Shown here: positions 1-5,586 of the stretch, piece by piece
Layout of the letters: each line of letters begins with the position of its first letter
Numbering within the stretch: position 1 is the first letter of the stretch
NCBI GenBank assembly: GCA_004322375.1
Contig: SCUC01000463.1
Location: 1 to 5,681 of the forward strand
Length of the DNA: 5,681 nt
Origin: Bacteroidota bacterium
GTDB taxonomy: Bacteria > Bacteroidota > Ignavibacteria > UBA10030 > SZUA-254
Direction: 5' to 3'
Notes under the pieces: model-generated
The model's database searches: none
What the model was told of the DNA's origin: nothing
What the model saw: only the letters and a program-made list of their open reading frames with translations
Position numbers and translations under genes: made by a program

Positions 1-596
1 CTGAACAGGAACGACCAGTACGCGTCGCTCGGTCTATCGGCATGACTTCCATTGAGGTCATCCGAGAATGCAATGTTGTACCCCAGATTGAAATCAAACC
101 CCAATCCTTCTTCCGCGTCATATTCTATCCCAACTCCTAACGGGATATACGCGGTCAGCCCATCGCGGTCATACGGAGCCGCGGCATAATACGGGACAAG
201 CTCTAAATCGGAACGAATGACATCGTACGCGATGAATCCAAAACCGCCGTAGAGGTACGGGCTCCATCGTTCATAATAGGAAGGAGAATAAATCAAACGG
301 TAATCGAACGGGATAATGTCCGTTTGGTAAAACCAATCCGAAATCGAACCGAAGCCTAAGCCTAATTCTCCTTGCAACTTTTCGGTGTGATTATGCCGCA
401 AAAATATTCGCGCTTGAAAATCGGTATTCCCGTCGAACTCTTTGTTCCCGTTCATGCCTCCAATACCTACACCGAAGCGAAGCTGGCTCGATTCAGTGCT
501 GCCGCCGCTGCCGCTCGTCACGATAATCTGACTGAACGCGGGGATACCAACCAATACAATAACAATCATCAAGAAAACAGTAGAACGGTACATCAT
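1..596 (-). CDS. Outer-membrane beta-barrel protein, 3' end beyond the window
   Basis: Reading the minus strand from the ATG at 596-594 gives 198 codons with no stop, and the frame leaves the window at base 1, so the C-terminus is missing. Residues 1-22 form a signal peptide: a short polar start, a hydrophobic core rich in Val, Ile and Leu, and a likely cut after Ala-Phe-Ser (AFS|Q). A Gly/Ser-rich linker follows. From about residue 39 there are alternating polar/aromatic stretches typical of beta strands, such as SPYLYGGFGFIAY (112-124), YIPLGVGIEY (150-159) and LGFDFNLGY (165-173), ending near DAYWSFLF. This suggests a small porin-like or OmpA-type barrel of the outer membrane; the exact family is not recognised. 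Two ATGs lie side by side (596 and 593). The purine stretch AGGAAA (601-606) sits 4-9 bases from them and fits the upstream one well. The gene is divergent from the M16 pair. No catalytic function is implied. Confidence 0.85.
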   Translation of the reverse strand, partial: MMYRSTVFLMIVIVLVGIPAFSQIIVTSGSGGSTESSQLRFGVGIGGMNGNKEFDGNTDFQARIFLRHNHTEKLQGELGLGFGSISDWFYQTDIIPFDYRLIYSPSYYERWSPYLYGGFGFIAYDVIRSDLELVPYYAAAPYDRDGLTAYIPLGVGIEYDAEEGLGFDFNLGYNIAFSDDLNGSHADRPSDAYWSFLF

Positions 597-641
597 ACTT
601 TTTCCTTTCCCTAAACCATACAAAATTGATAAAATTGAAGA

Positions 642-670
642 TGCTGAACGAAGAAATGGCATATTCAGCA
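642..670 (-). other. Hairpin in the leader of the outer-membrane protein gene
   Basis: TGCTGAA at 642-648 pairs perfectly with TTCAGCA at 664-670, a 7-bp stem with a 15-base loop. It lies between the proposed promoter and the start codon, so it would be in the 5' untranslated RNA. No T-run follows on either strand, so it is not a terminator. A role in RNA stability or translation is possible but unproven. Confidence 0.35.
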
Positions 671-690
671 AAAATACACTTTCGCCCTTG

Positions 691-719
691 AGTATAAGAA
701 TCTTTTTTGTGAAATTCAA
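691..719 (-). promoter_or_regulatory. Sigma70-type promoter for the outer-membrane protein gene
   Basis: On the minus strand a TTGAAT box (719-714) and a TATACT box (696-691) are separated by exactly 17 bases, a near-consensus -35/-10 arrangement. Transcription would start near 684, giving a leader of roughly 88 bases before the ATG at 596. The match is read directly from the sequence. Its activity, and whether this organism's main sigma factor uses this consensus, are inferred. Confidence 0.55.
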
Positions 720-819
720 CAAAAAAATGAAAGAAAATGTAAAAAAGTCATTTACTTATGTTTTCTTTACTCCACATTTTCTTGAATCCTGAAACATGAA
801 ACCTGCATCCTGCCTACCT

Positions 820-843
820 ACGGTTCGTAGAACGGCTCGTAGA
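820..843. repeat. Tandem repeat, two 12-base units
   Basis: ACGGTTCGTAGA (820-831) is followed immediately by ACGGCTCGTAGA (832-843), two 12-base units differing at one position. The first unit also overlaps a small perfect inverted repeat, CTACG-GTT-CGTAG (818-830). It is noncoding as far as can be seen. It could be a slippage product or a paired protein-binding site. Confidence 0.6.
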
Positions 844-851
844 GAAACTCT

Positions 852-917
852 CAAAAGGCACAACCACTTACCAAAAGGAACAATTTGCTCAAATCGCAAA
901 TCTCATATCCCAAATCG
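852..917. repeat. Two pairs of short direct repeats spaced 20-21 bases
   Basis: CAAAAGGCACAA (852-863) recurs as CAAAAGGAACAA (872-883), with one mismatch and unit starts 20 bases apart. Just downstream CAAATCG occurs at 890-896 and again at 911-917, with starts 21 bases apart. The near two-helical-turn spacing is what same-face protein sites would show, but chance in A-rich DNA is also possible. Confidence 0.4.
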
Positions 918-963
918 TGTGAAAAACTTGCTTCTGACTGCTTAAATCTTTACATTTTAAGGA

Positions 964-969
964 TATAAT
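964..969 (+). promoter_or_regulatory. Possible -10 box for the M16 gene pair
   Basis: A perfect TATAAT lies 36 bases upstream of the ATG at 1006, a position that would give a leader of about 30 bases. No good -35 box is found at 16-18 bases upstream; the best hexamers there (CTTAAA, TTAAAT) match only three of six consensus bases. The assignment is weak, and another sigma factor or an activator could be needed. Confidence 0.3.
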
Positions 970-1005
970 TAACTCATAACCTTAACTTTTTGTGAGATTC
1001 GGGTA

Positions 1006-2352
1006 ATGAAAAAAATTCTGCTTTGCTTCTCATGCTTTTTAATTCTTTATTCCATGACGTTTGCGCAACTGAACATCAACTTTGAACAATACAAGCTTGC
1101 CAACGGAATGAACGTCATTCTCCACGAAGACCATTCCGCGCCTATTGTCGCGACGGTGGTCATGTACCATGTCGGCTCGAAGAACGAAAAGCCGAAACGA
1201 ACCGGCTTCGCTCATCTCTTTGAGCACATGATGTTTCAAGGCTCTCAAAACGTCGGCGATGATGAGCACTTCAAGATGCTATCCGAAGTCGGCGCGAACA
1301 TCAACGGCTTCACCACGGAAGACGGCACAACGTACTACGAAGTCGTCCCCAGCAACAACCTTGAGCTTGCGTTGTATCTCGAGTCGGACAGAATGGGCTA
1401 CCTTCTTCCCGCCATGACGCAGGAGAAGCTCGATAACCAGCGCGACGTAGTAAAGAATGAACGCCGCCAGCGCGTCGATAACCAGCCCTACGGCACGGCA
1501 GATGAAAAAATTTCCAAAGCAATGCTTCCTCCATCGCATCCGTATTGTTGGCCCGTCATCGGCTACATGGAGGACCTAAGCGCAGCCGCAATGGAAGACG
1601 TGAAGGATTTCTTTAGAACGTACTACGCTCCTAATAACGCGTGCCTTGTCCTTTCGGGAGATTTTTCTTCATCTGAAGTAAAACCGATGATTGAAAAATA
1701 CTTCGGCTCATTTCCACAGGGCAAATCATTCGAGCGACCGTCGTACATGCCCGTCATGATGAGTCAGCAAAAAATTGAAGTCTTTGAAGACAAAGTTCAG
1801 CTCCCCCGGTTATACATCTCATGGCATAGCCCACAGATGGAAACCCGTGAAGACGCGGTCATGACCGTTCTTGCCCGAATTCTCAGCAGTGGAAAAAATT
1901 CCAGGTTTTATAAATCAATGGTGTATGAAAAGCAAATCGCGCAATCGGTCAACGCTTTCCAGGGCGGGTTAGAGATTGGCGGTATCTTTCAAATCGTTGT
2001 TACCGCAAAGCAGGAAAAATCGTTGACAGAAATGTATTCTGCGGTCAAGGCTATCCTCTCGGACGTTCTTCAAAATGGCGTCACCGAAAAAGAAATTGAG
2101 AAAGCGGTAACGGGAATCGAAGCCCAGATCATAAACAGCGCACAAACCGTGTTAGGAAAAGCGACGAATCTTGCTTCCTATTATTCCTATACAGGAGATC
2201 CTGGGAATATCAATAAGCAAATGGAAACCTATAAGGACATTACCACACAAGAAGTGCTTTCCGTGGCGAAAAAATATCTTGAGCAGCCGAACATGCTCCT
2301 CAGCATTGTGCCTGAAGGAAAACCTGAATTAGCCGTGACGAAAGGAGAGTAA
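1006..2352 (+). CDS. M16B zinc metallopeptidase, catalytic (zinc-binding) subunit
   Basis: This is a secreted member of the insulinase/pitrilysin (M16) family, 448 residues, the normal size of a single M16B subunit. Residues 1-20 form a signal peptide (MKK, then a hydrophobic core, cut after Thr-Phe-Ala), pointing to the periplasm. The inverted zinc motif HxxEH is intact: H70, E73 (the general base) and H74 in FAHLFEHMMF, with the third ligand E152 in KNERRQR, 78 residues after H74, the family's usual distance. The C-terminal M16 domain begins near residue 187 and includes the typical YYAPNNACLVLSGDF stretch (206-220). At the site of the family's R/Y pair (consensus LREKxGxxY) this protein has MVYEKQIAQ (about 270 residues in), so the pair is absent. 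It should therefore need a partner, most likely the next gene. Substrates are probably peptides or unfolded proteins, but nothing here identifies them. The start at 1006 is set by the signal peptide; a clear Shine-Dalgarno is missing. Confidence 0.96.
   Translation: MKKILLCFSCFLILYSMTFAQLNINFEQYKLANGMNVILHEDHSAPIVATVVMYHVGSKNEKPKRTGFAHLFEHMMFQGSQNVGDDEHFKMLSEVGANINGFTTEDGTTYYEVVPSNNLELALYLESDRMGYLLPAMTQEKLDNQRDVVKNERRQRVDNQPYGTADEKISKAMLPPSHPYCWPVIGYMEDLSAAAMEDVKDFFRTYYAPNNACLVLSGDFSSSEVKPMIEKYFGSFPQGKSFERPSYMPVMMSQQKIEVFEDKVQLPRLYISWHSPQMETREDAVMTVLARILSSGKNSRFYKSMVYEKQIAQSVNAFQGGLEIGGIFQIVVTAKQEKSLTEMYSAVKAILSDVLQNGVTEKEIEKAVTGIEAQIINSAQTVLGKATNLASYYSYTGDPGNINKQMETYKDITTQEVLSVAKKYLEQPNMLLSIVPEGKPELAVTKGE
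2343..2347 (+). promoter_or_regulatory. Shine-Dalgarno AGGAG for the second M16 gene
   Basis: AGGAG lies in the last codons of the first M16 gene, 7 bases ahead of the ATG at 2355. It selects that ATG over the in-frame ATG four codons later and indicates translation coupled to the upstream gene. Confidence 0.8.
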
Positions 2353-2354
2353 CC

Positions 2355-3803
2355 ATGAAACCGTTAATGAAATATTTTCTGCTTACATCTGTACTAACTA
2401 CATGTATTGTTATGAGCGCTCTGAGCTTTGATGAACTAGACCGTACCAAACGTCCCGATGCAAAACCCGCTCCGGCAATTTCTTTACCCGATATTCAAAA
2501 GACTTCCCTCTCAAACGGGTTACAGGTTTGGCTGGTTGAGCAGCACGAGCTTCCCACCTTCGCGTTCAACCTTGTCGTTCAGGCAGGCTCTGATCATGAC
2601 CCCGTAACTATGCCGGGACTCGCGACAATGACAGCAGACGTTTTGGATGAAGGAACAACTACCCGCGACGCTCTTGCAATCTCTGAAGAACTTGAATCCA
2701 TGGGCGCATCCATCAATGTGAACGCCGGAACAGACGGTTCGTTCATGACTCTCAACGCGCTCTCCAAGCATCTTGATAGAGCGCTGGCTGTCTTTTCCGA
2801 TGTTCTGTTGAATCCCAGCTTTCCCGAGAAGGAGTTCGACCGGTTAAAGAAACAACGCCTGACTTCGCTCATTCAACAAAAATCGCAGCCTGCCACCATT
2901 GCGAACAACGCTTTTTCATTCTTGTTGTACGGCTCGAACCACCCGTATGGAAATAATTCTTTCGGCACGGAAGCGTCCATCAATGCGATGACCCGCGATG
3001 ATTTGATGAAATTCTATCAAACGTATTACACGCCAACCAATGCAACCTTAATTATCGTCGGCGATCTGAAGCTTTCCGATATTGCCTCAAAGCTGGAGGC
3101 AAGCCTTCAAGCATGGGCTAAAAAAGATGTCTCCCCGTTGACATTAACTTCCGCTCCTGTTATTGATAAAATGCGCATTTATCTGATAGACAAGCCCGGC
3201 GCCGCTCAGTCGGAAATTCGTGTCGGGTATCCTGCTCTTTCAAGAAATACGCCGGACTTTTTTCCGGTCTTGACGATGAACCGGATGTTAGGCGGTCAGT
3301 TTAGCAGCAGGATTAACATGAACTTGCGGGAAAAACATGGCTATACCTACGGCGCGCGCAGCGGGTTTTCATTTTACAAAAACCCGGGACCGTTTGTGGC
3401 TACTGCTCCCGTCGTTACCGAAAAAACCGATAGTTCCTTGAAGGAACTCCTCTATGAAATCAATCTCATGCGGGAACAGGGAATGAGCGAAGACGAATTG
3501 AAATTCGTCAAGAACGGGCTCATCGGCGGGTTCGCGCTTACGTTTGAAACCCCCGGGCAAATCGCGGGCGCGTTGCAGGGCATCGTCCTGTACGGCTTGC
3601 CCGACGATTATTTTGCGACCTACCTGCAAAATATCGAACGCGTATCCATGGATGACGTCCAGCGCGTTGCAAAGCAATATCTTGACACTTCGAAGATGCT
3701 TGCCCTTATTGTGGGCGACCTTGCGAAGATTAAATCCGGCGTTGTTTCATTAAACGCTGCAGAAACAATCGAGTGTGACCTTGACGGGAAACCGAAACAA
3801 TAG
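2355..3803 (+). CDS. M16B family protein, non-catalytic partner subunit with R/Y pair
   Basis: This 482-residue protein is a second M16 family member starting 2 bases after the stop of the first, so the two are surely co-transcribed. The N-terminus (1-24) is a signal peptide, probably cut after Ala-Leu-Ser. An LTTC sequence at 14-17 is a poor lipobox because hydrophobic residues continue after it. The zinc site is gone: aligning GLATMTADVLDEG (88-100) with the upstream protein puts Thr91, Ala94 and Asp95 where H, E and H belong, and about Thr170 where the third ligand Glu belongs. The C-terminal domain keeps the R/Y pair, R325 and Y332 in NLREKHGYTYGAR, which in M16 enzymes binds the substrate backbone. 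The N-terminal extension before the first domain (about 25-45) is rich in Lys, Pro and Asp. Expected role, by analogy with known heterodimeric bacterial M16B peptidases and mitochondrial processing peptidase: to complete the chamber and the active site of the upstream subunit. A scaffold or binding role without proteolysis is the alternative. Confidence 0.95.
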   Translation: MKPLMKYFLLTSVLTTCIVMSALSFDELDRTKRPDAKPAPAISLPDIQKTSLSNGLQVWLVEQHELPTFAFNLVVQAGSDHDPVTMPGLATMTADVLDEGTTTRDALAISEELESMGASINVNAGTDGSFMTLNALSKHLDRALAVFSDVLLNPSFPEKEFDRLKKQRLTSLIQQKSQPATIANNAFSFLLYGSNHPYGNNSFGTEASINAMTRDDLMKFYQTYYTPTNATLIIVGDLKLSDIASKLEASLQAWAKKDVSPLTLTSAPVIDKMRIYLIDKPGAAQSEIRVGYPALSRNTPDFFPVLTMNRMLGGQFSSRINMNLREKHGYTYGARSGFSFYKNPGPFVATAPVVTEKTDSSLKELLYEINLMREQGMSEDELKFVKNGLIGGFALTFETPGQIAGALQGIVLYGLPDDYFATYLQNIERVSMDDVQRVAKQYLDTSKMLALIVGDLAKIKSGVVSLNAAETIECDLDGKPKQ

Positions 3804-3827
3804 CTTTACTAACATCCACTAATAACC

Positions 3828-3832
3828 AGGAG
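3828..3832 (+). promoter_or_regulatory. Strong AGGAG with no start codon at the right distance
   Basis: AGGAG stands 25 bases after the second M16 gene. The codons 5-10 bases further on, in the HNH frame, are GTC, TTC and AGC, and no ATG, GTG or TTG lies there in any frame. The nearest ATG (3854) is 21 bases away. It may be a chance match, or a relic of an earlier start of the HNH gene. Confidence 0.3.
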
Positions 3833-3882
3833 TAACAGTCTTCAGCGCACGGCATGATTTTTATAAAGACCTCAATAATAAG

Positions 3883-4374
3883 GTGTTACTGCTCAACAAT
3901 AACTATGAGCCGTTAAGCATTTGCAACGTAAAGAAAGCGATAGTCTTGCTTTATCTCGGTAAGGCGGAATGCATCGCTTCTCGCGATGGGAAACGCCTTC
4001 GTTCCGTTTCCGTTTCCATGCCCTGTCCGAGCATCGTCAGGCTCAGTGTCTATATTCACGTACCCTATAAAAAAATAATTCTCTCGCGAAAGAATATTCT
4101 CCGCCGCGATGGACACCGATGCCAGTATTGCGGGCGCAGCGACTCCATGTTGACTGTTGACCATATCGTTCCAAAAGCGCGTGGGGGCGAAGATACATGG
4201 GAAAACCTTGTCGCAGCGTGCGTCCACTGCAATAACCGCAAGGGCGATAGAACACCGGAAGAGGCGAAATTACACCTCGGACGTAAGCCGACAAGACCGC
4301 ATCACCTTTTCTTCATCCGGCATTTCGTCGGCTCCATTGATGAGCGCTGGAAGCCATATCTCTTTATGAATTAA
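3883..4374 (+). CDS. HNH endonuclease, McrA-like, stand-alone
   Basis: The product (163 residues from a GTG start) belongs to the small HNH nuclease family related to McrA. The N-terminal part carries the conserved LLLNNNYEPLSICNVKKAI block and GKAEC (26-30). The nuclease fold sits at about 65-130: RDGHRCQYCG supplies C80 and C83; VDHIVPKARGG supplies D93 and the metal/catalytic H94; WENLVAACVHCNNRKG supplies N108, C113, C116 and N117. The two CxxC pairs would hold a structural zinc, and the His/Asn residues a catalytic metal. All expected residues are present, so it should be an active beta-beta-alpha metal nuclease. This branch is widespread as single genes without a methylase, and its cellular role is not established to my knowledge. 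The start is doubtful: the same frame is open upstream back to a TAA at 3823 and reads YKDLNNKVLLLN, but has no ATG. See the finding on a possible one-base shift. A strong terminator follows the stop codon. Confidence 0.92.
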   Translation: MLLLNNNYEPLSICNVKKAIVLLYLGKAECIASRDGKRLRSVSVSMPCPSIVRLSVYIHVPYKKIILSRKNILRRDGHRCQYCGRSDSMLTVDHIVPKARGGEDTWENLVAACVHCNNRKGDRTPEEAKLHLGRKPTRPHHLFFIRHFVGSIDERWKPYLFMN

Positions 4375-4384
4375 CAAACTCTTC

Positions 4385-4434
4385 CGTGCCACTCACTTGA
4401 GATCAGTAAAATTCAGTGAGTGGCACGTTTCTTT
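4385..4434 (+). terminator. Intrinsic terminator after the HNH gene
   Basis: CGTGCCACTCACT (4385-4397) pairs perfectly with AGTGAGTGGCACG (4415-4427), a 13-bp stem with a 17-base loop, followed by TTTCTTT. It begins 10 bases after the HNH stop. On the minus strand no T-run follows the stem, so it acts on plus-strand transcripts only. Because trpS starts only 24 bases after the T-run, it could also attenuate transcription into trpS. Confidence 0.9.
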
Positions 4435-4458
4435 ATCACTATCAAAATTTCCTCTCTA

Positions 4459-5436
4459 ATGAAAAAACGAATTCTCAGCGGCATGCGCCCAACCGGAAAA
4501 TTACATCTCGGACATTTAGTCGGAGCGCTGGAAAATTGGGTCGCGCTGCAAGATGAATATGAAAACTTCCACCTTATCGCGGATTACCACGCGCTTACCA
4601 CCAATCTCGATTCATCTGAGATTTATCAAAACTCACTTGACATGTTGATTGACTGGCTCGCAGTAGGGCTCGATCCCGTGAAAAGCCCGATGTTCAGGCA
4701 GTCGCAAATAAAAGAGCACACGGAATTGCATTTGATTTTCTCGATGCTGATCACAAGCGCCCGGTTAGAACGAAATCCGACGCTCAAAGACCAAATTCGA
4801 GACCTCAATATCGAAAACGTAACATACGGGCATTTGGGCTATCCGGTACTTCAAGCCGCAGACATTCTGTTGTATAAAGGAAATGTGGTGCCTGTGGGAG
4901 AAGATCAGGTTCCTCACATCGAAATCACCCGCGAAATTGCGCGGCGATTCAACACACAGTGGGGTGAAGTTTTCCCCGAGCCGGAAGCCAAGCTCACAAA
5001 GTTTGCACGGCTTCCTGGGCTCAATGGCGACATGAAAATGAGCAAATCGGCTGGCAACACGATTTTACTTGCCGATTCTCCCGATGAAATTAAAAAACGG
5101 CTGCGCACCGCAGTAACTGACCCATTGAAAGTAAGAAGAAACGACCCCGGACGACCTGAAGTATGCTTAGTATTTACCTACCACCAAAAATTCAATCCTG
5201 CGGAAGTGCCGGAGGTTGAAGCAGGGTGCCGGAGCGGCGCGCTCGGTTGCGTTGATTGTAAGATGAACTGCGCCTCAAAAATTGCCGATGCCCTTGCGCC
5301 CGCTCGCGAAAAACGGACATACTATGAATCCCGTCTCTCCGAAGTGAAAGAAATTCTCCACGACGGGGAAACACGCGCCAAGCAAGTCGCGCAAACAACG
5401 ATGGGAGAAGTACATGAAGTGATGAAGGTAGGATAA
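4459..5436 (+). CDS. trpS: Tryptophanyl-tRNA synthetase
   Basis: This class I aminoacyl-tRNA synthetase charges tRNA-Trp with tryptophan in the cytoplasm using ATP. The 325-residue length is normal. The N-terminus KRILSGMRPTGKLHLGH is characteristic; the HIGH-type motif is H16-L-G-H19 and the KMSKS loop is exact at 193-197. GYPVLQAADILLY (127-139) is the tryptophan-pocket segment and VGEDQVPHIE (146-155) another conserved block. In the C-terminal part, C236, C257, C264 and C267 form C-x20-C-x6-C-x2-C, with C271 nearby, close to the iron-sulfur ligand set of Thermotoga-type TrpRS. The frame is open back to a GTG at 4420 inside the terminator stem, but the ATG at 4459 matches the family start exactly and is preferred. 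The region before it (ATTTCCTCTCTA) has no Shine-Dalgarno, and no clear promoter fits between the terminator and the ATG. No T-box or leader peptide was seen. Confidence 0.98.
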   Translation: MKKRILSGMRPTGKLHLGHLVGALENWVALQDEYENFHLIADYHALTTNLDSSEIYQNSLDMLIDWLAVGLDPVKSPMFRQSQIKEHTELHLIFSMLITSARLERNPTLKDQIRDLNIENVTYGHLGYPVLQAADILLYKGNVVPVGEDQVPHIEITREIARRFNTQWGEVFPEPEAKLTKFARLPGLNGDMKMSKSAGNTILLADSPDEIKKRLRTAVTDPLKVRRNDPGRPEVCLVFTYHQKFNPAEVPEVEAGCRSGALGCVDCKMNCASKIADALAPAREKRTYYESRLSEVKEILHDGETRAKQVAQTTMGEVHEVMKVG

Positions 5437-5586
5437 GTGCGATTCGGTATTCTTACTGTGTATAAAGGAAACTGTCTCAAACGCTTGTTGTCATACATGC
5501 GAAACAGTTTAACGAAACTGTCTGAAAACTCTCGCGGTTTGTCATTCAGAGGTCAATCAATGGCTTGCTATTGTTATTCATGTTGA
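5437..5586 (+). CDS. Weak candidate small ORF directly after trpS
   Basis: A GTG immediately follows the trpS stop codon and opens a frame of 49 codons ending with TGA at 5584-5586. AAGG (5425-5428) lies 8 bases ahead of it and could serve as a ribosome binding site. The product would be basic, starting MRFGILTVYKGN and ending with a Cys-rich tail, and matches nothing I recognise. The frame overlaps the GAAACTGTCT repeats, which suggests noncoding DNA. I list it only because the stop/start junction is suggestive. Confidence 0.13.
   Translation: MRFGILTVYKGNCLKRLLSYMRNSLTKLSENSRGLSFRGQSMACYCYSC
5468..5523. repeat. Direct repeat GAAACTGTCT, two copies
   Basis: GAAACTGTCT occurs at 5468-5477 and again at 5514-5523, starts 46 bases apart, and the similarity runs on (CAAAC against GAAAAC). 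Between them ACAGTTT (5504-5510) is the reverse complement of the AAACTGT core. Such sequences resemble the ends of some insertion sequences, but no transposase is visible, so the origin stays open. Confidence 0.45.
5504..5521. other. Small hairpin downstream of trpS
   Basis: ACAGTTT (5504-5510) and AAACTGT (5515-5521) form a perfect 7-bp stem with a 4-base loop (AACG). The same ACAGTTT could instead pair with AAACTGT at 5469-5475, so two exclusive folds exist. No T-run follows, so it is not a standard terminator of trpS. Confidence 0.35.

Larger units (their letters stand above)
597..1005. other. Divergent intergenic region without a supported gene
   Basis: These 409 bases separate the minus-strand barrel gene from the plus-strand M16 gene. 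The left half is very A/T-rich and holds the barrel gene's promoter and leader hairpin. It also has an A/T palindrome at 703-726 (TTTTTTGT paired with ACAAAAAA, 8 bp). The centre (818-917) holds several short near-perfect direct repeats. The right end has a TATAAT box. A 49-codon ATG frame at 796-945 has no ribosome binding site and an unnaturally Arg/Lys-rich product, so I do not call it a gene. Confidence 0.7.

Noticed and set aside
372..614. Plus-strand frame of 80 codons
   Set aside because: It lies antisense to the barrel protein, whose minus-strand reading has a signal peptide, a ribosome site, a promoter and beta-strand pattern. The plus product has long Ala and Asn runs and no family signature.
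703..726. A/T palindrome TTTTTTGT/ACAAAAAA as a terminator
   Set aside because: The stem is almost entirely A-T pairs with an 8-base loop, and it overlaps the -35 box of the barrel promoter. It is more likely A/T-rich promoter DNA than a terminator.
796..945. 49-codon ATG frame in the intergenic region
   Set aside because: It has no ribosome binding site, is very rich in Arg, Lys and His, and is built over direct repeats. No recognisable motif.
2394..2406. Lipobox (LTTC) making the second M16 protein a lipoprotein
   Set aside because: The residue before Cys is Thr and hydrophobic residues continue after it. An ordinary signal peptidase I site after Ala-Leu-Ser fits better.
3544..3753. Plus-strand frame of 69 codons inside the second M16 gene
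   Set aside because: It is an out-of-frame shadow of a well-conserved M16 C-terminal domain and has no start context.
4420..4458. GTG at 4420 as the trpS start
   Set aside because: It would put the start codon inside the terminator stem and add 13 residues absent from the family. The ATG at 4459 gives the standard TrpRS N-terminus.
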